A stretch of 6,149 nt of DNA from an uncultured Anaerolineales bacterium (GTDB lineage Bacteria > Chloroflexota > Anaerolineae > Anaerolineales > UBA11657), in NCBI GenBank assembly GCA_913031335.1, contig CAJWGI010000089.1, forward strand, positions 1 through 6,149, written 5' to 3'. The translations under genes were made by a program, and so were the position numbers. Shown here piece by piece: positions 5,125 through 6,149 of the stretch; within the stretch, counting starts at the first letter, position 1; each line of letters starts with the position of its first letter. Under the pieces are notes generated by a model. It did not search any database, was not told where the DNA came from, and was given only the letters and a program-made list of their open reading frames with translations.

Positions 5125-6149
5125 ATGAGCGATGAATCTAGATTGGAACAGTTGCGCGCGCTGAAGGCAAAAGCCCGCATGGGCGGCGGTGAACAACGCA
5201 TCAGGCGGCAGCACGAGCGCGGCAAGCTGACTGCCCGTGAGCGGCTTGACCTGCTGCTGGACAAAGGCTCATTCCACGAGCTCGACATGTTCGTCACCCA
5301 TCGCGCGCGCGATTTCGGCATGGACGAAAAGAAAATCCTTGCCGATAGCGTGGTGACCGGTTGGGGCACCATCGAAGGGCGGCTGGTTTACGTCTATTCG
5401 CAGGATTTCACTGTGTTCGGCGGGTCGCTCTCGCAGGTGCACGCGGAGAAGATCTGCAAGATTATGGACTTGGCCACCAAGAACGGCGCTCCGCTGATTG
5501 GGCTGAACGACTCGGGCGGCGCACGCATTCAGGAGGGTGTGGTCTCGCTGGGAGGGTACGCGGATATATTCCTTCGCAACACTCTGGCATCCGGGGTGAT
5601 ACCGCAGCTCAGCGCCATCATGGGGCCGTGCGCGGGGGGCGCGGTCTATTCACCGGCGCTGACCGACTTCATCTTCATGGTGAAGAACTCGTCGTACATG
5701 TTCGTAACTGGCCCGGACGTGGTCAAGACCGTCACTCACGAGGAGGTCTCTTTCGAGGACCTCGGCGGCGCTAGCGTGCACGCGGAGGTTTCCGGAGTGT
5801 GCCACTACGTGGCCGAGTCGGAGGCCGATTGCCTTTTCCTAATGCGCATGCTGCTGGGCTATCTGCCGCAGAACAATATGGAAGACCCACCTTTTGTGGA
5901 GAGCAGCGACGACCCGCTCCGTTCCGAACCGGCGCTGGACTCCATTGTGCCGGATAACCCCAACAAGCCCTACGACATGCGCGCGGTCATTCGCATGGTG
6001 GTGGACGAGAGCGATTTCCTTGAGATTCAGGCGACTTACGCGCTCAACATAGTAGTCGGTTTTGCGCGCTTGGGCGGGCACAGCGTCGGCATCGTAGCAA
6101 ACCAGCCCGCTCATCTGGCTGGCGTGCTGGATATTAACGCGGCCGACAA
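5125..6149 (+). CDS. Acyl-CoA (propionyl-CoA) carboxylase, carboxyltransferase (beta) subunit, 3'-truncated by window edge
   Basis: Transfers the carboxyl group from carboxybiotin to an acyl-CoA, most likely propionyl-CoA to (S)-methylmalonyl-CoA, in a complex with a biotin carboxylase/carrier subunit not seen here. The frame is open from ATG 5125 to the right edge, about 341 codons of the usual ~510-530. Family signatures include [22 protein letters not shown] (near 27-48), the [18 protein letters not shown] stretch, [30 protein letters not shown] (oxyanion-hole and CoA-binding region of the N-terminal crotonase lobe), [16 protein letters not shown] and GGASVH. The C-terminal lobe begins [10 protein letters not shown] and is cut before its oxyanion motif and substrate-specificity residue. 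An in-frame TGA at 5119-5121 rules out any earlier start, and the N-terminus [22 protein letters not shown] is normal for the family. Sodium-pumping methylmalonyl-CoA decarboxylase alpha subunits share this fold; the neighbouring ligase favours the carboxylase. Confidence 0.93.
   Translation, partial: MSDESRLEQLRALKAKARMGGGEQRIRRQHERGKLTARERLDLLLDKGSFHELDMFVTHRARDFGMDEKKILADSVVTGWGTIEGRLVYVYSQDFTVFGGSLSQVHAEKICKIMDLATKNGAPLIGLNDSGGARIQEGVVSLGGYADIFLRNTLASGVIPQLSAIMGPCAGGAVYSPALTDFIFMVKNSSYMFVTGPDVVKTVTHEEVSFEDLGGASVHAEVSGVCHYVAESEADCLFLMRMLLGYLPQNNMEDPPFVESSDDPLRSEPALDSIVPDNPNKPYDMRAVIRMVVDESDFLEIQATYALNIVVGFARLGGHSVGIVANQPAHLAGVLDINAAD

Noticed and set aside
5361..5774. Plus-strand open frame of about 137 codons inside the carboxyltransferase gene.
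   Set aside because: The overlapping frame carries continuous, specific carboxyltransferase motifs; this one is a low-complexity Gly/Arg-rich shadow.
1..6149. CRISPR array, tRNA/rRNA, insertion sequence or attachment-site structure.
   Set aside because: No regularly spaced repeats, cloverleaf, transposase motifs or terminal inverted repeats were seen on either strand.

Overview
This is bacterial DNA of moderately high G+C, with dense, co-directional, operon-like genes all on the + strand. No RNA gene, phage or insertion-sequence feature was seen, and nothing fixes the phylum, so I do not name one. The gene content is aerobic-type acyl-CoA and propionate metabolism.

Layout. (1) Positions 3-959: the 3' part of an acyl-CoA dehydrogenase gene that runs in from the left edge. 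Its reading frame is conserved throughout but is broken by two in-frame TAA codons (633-635 and 849-851), so it looks like a recent pseudogene unless the assembly is wrong. (2) Positions 960-1067: directly behind it, and in the same frame, lies a 35-codon scrap that reads as the extreme C-terminus of an AMP-forming acyl-CoA synthetase (LPKTSTDKIQK motif). The body of that gene is missing, so this end of the window looks like a decaying or deleted part of a fatty-acid activation and oxidation cluster. (3) Positions 1112-1903: an intact enoyl-CoA hydratase/isomerase-family protein of the ECHDC3-like type, without the two classical catalytic glutamates. (4) Positions 1904-2058: a leader with overlapping inverted repeats. 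(5) Positions 2059-3945: an intact propionyl-CoA synthetase-like (PrpE/ACSS3-type) AMP-forming ligase. (6) Positions 3946-4974: a medium-chain dehydrogenase/reductase starting on the base after the ligase stop codon. It keeps a four-cysteine structural zinc lobe but lacks the usual catalytic zinc ligands. (7) Positions 4975-5124: a spacer without an obvious gene. (8) Positions 5125-6149: the first ~341 residues of an acyl-CoA (propionyl-CoA) carboxylase carboxyltransferase subunit, open at the right edge.

How they may work together. The safest reading is propionate, or a related short acid, activated by the ligase to its CoA ester and carboxylated to methylmalonyl-CoA. A more interesting reading is that ligase, hydratase-fold protein, MDR reductase and carboxylase together form 3-hydroxypropionate -> 3-hydroxypropionyl-CoA -> acryloyl-CoA -> propionyl-CoA -> methylmalonyl-CoA. 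These are the steps done by one fused propionyl-CoA synthase plus a carboxylase in Chloroflexus, and by separate enzymes in Metallosphaera. Gene order and families permit this, but the lost catalytic residues of the hydratase argue against a simple version of it.
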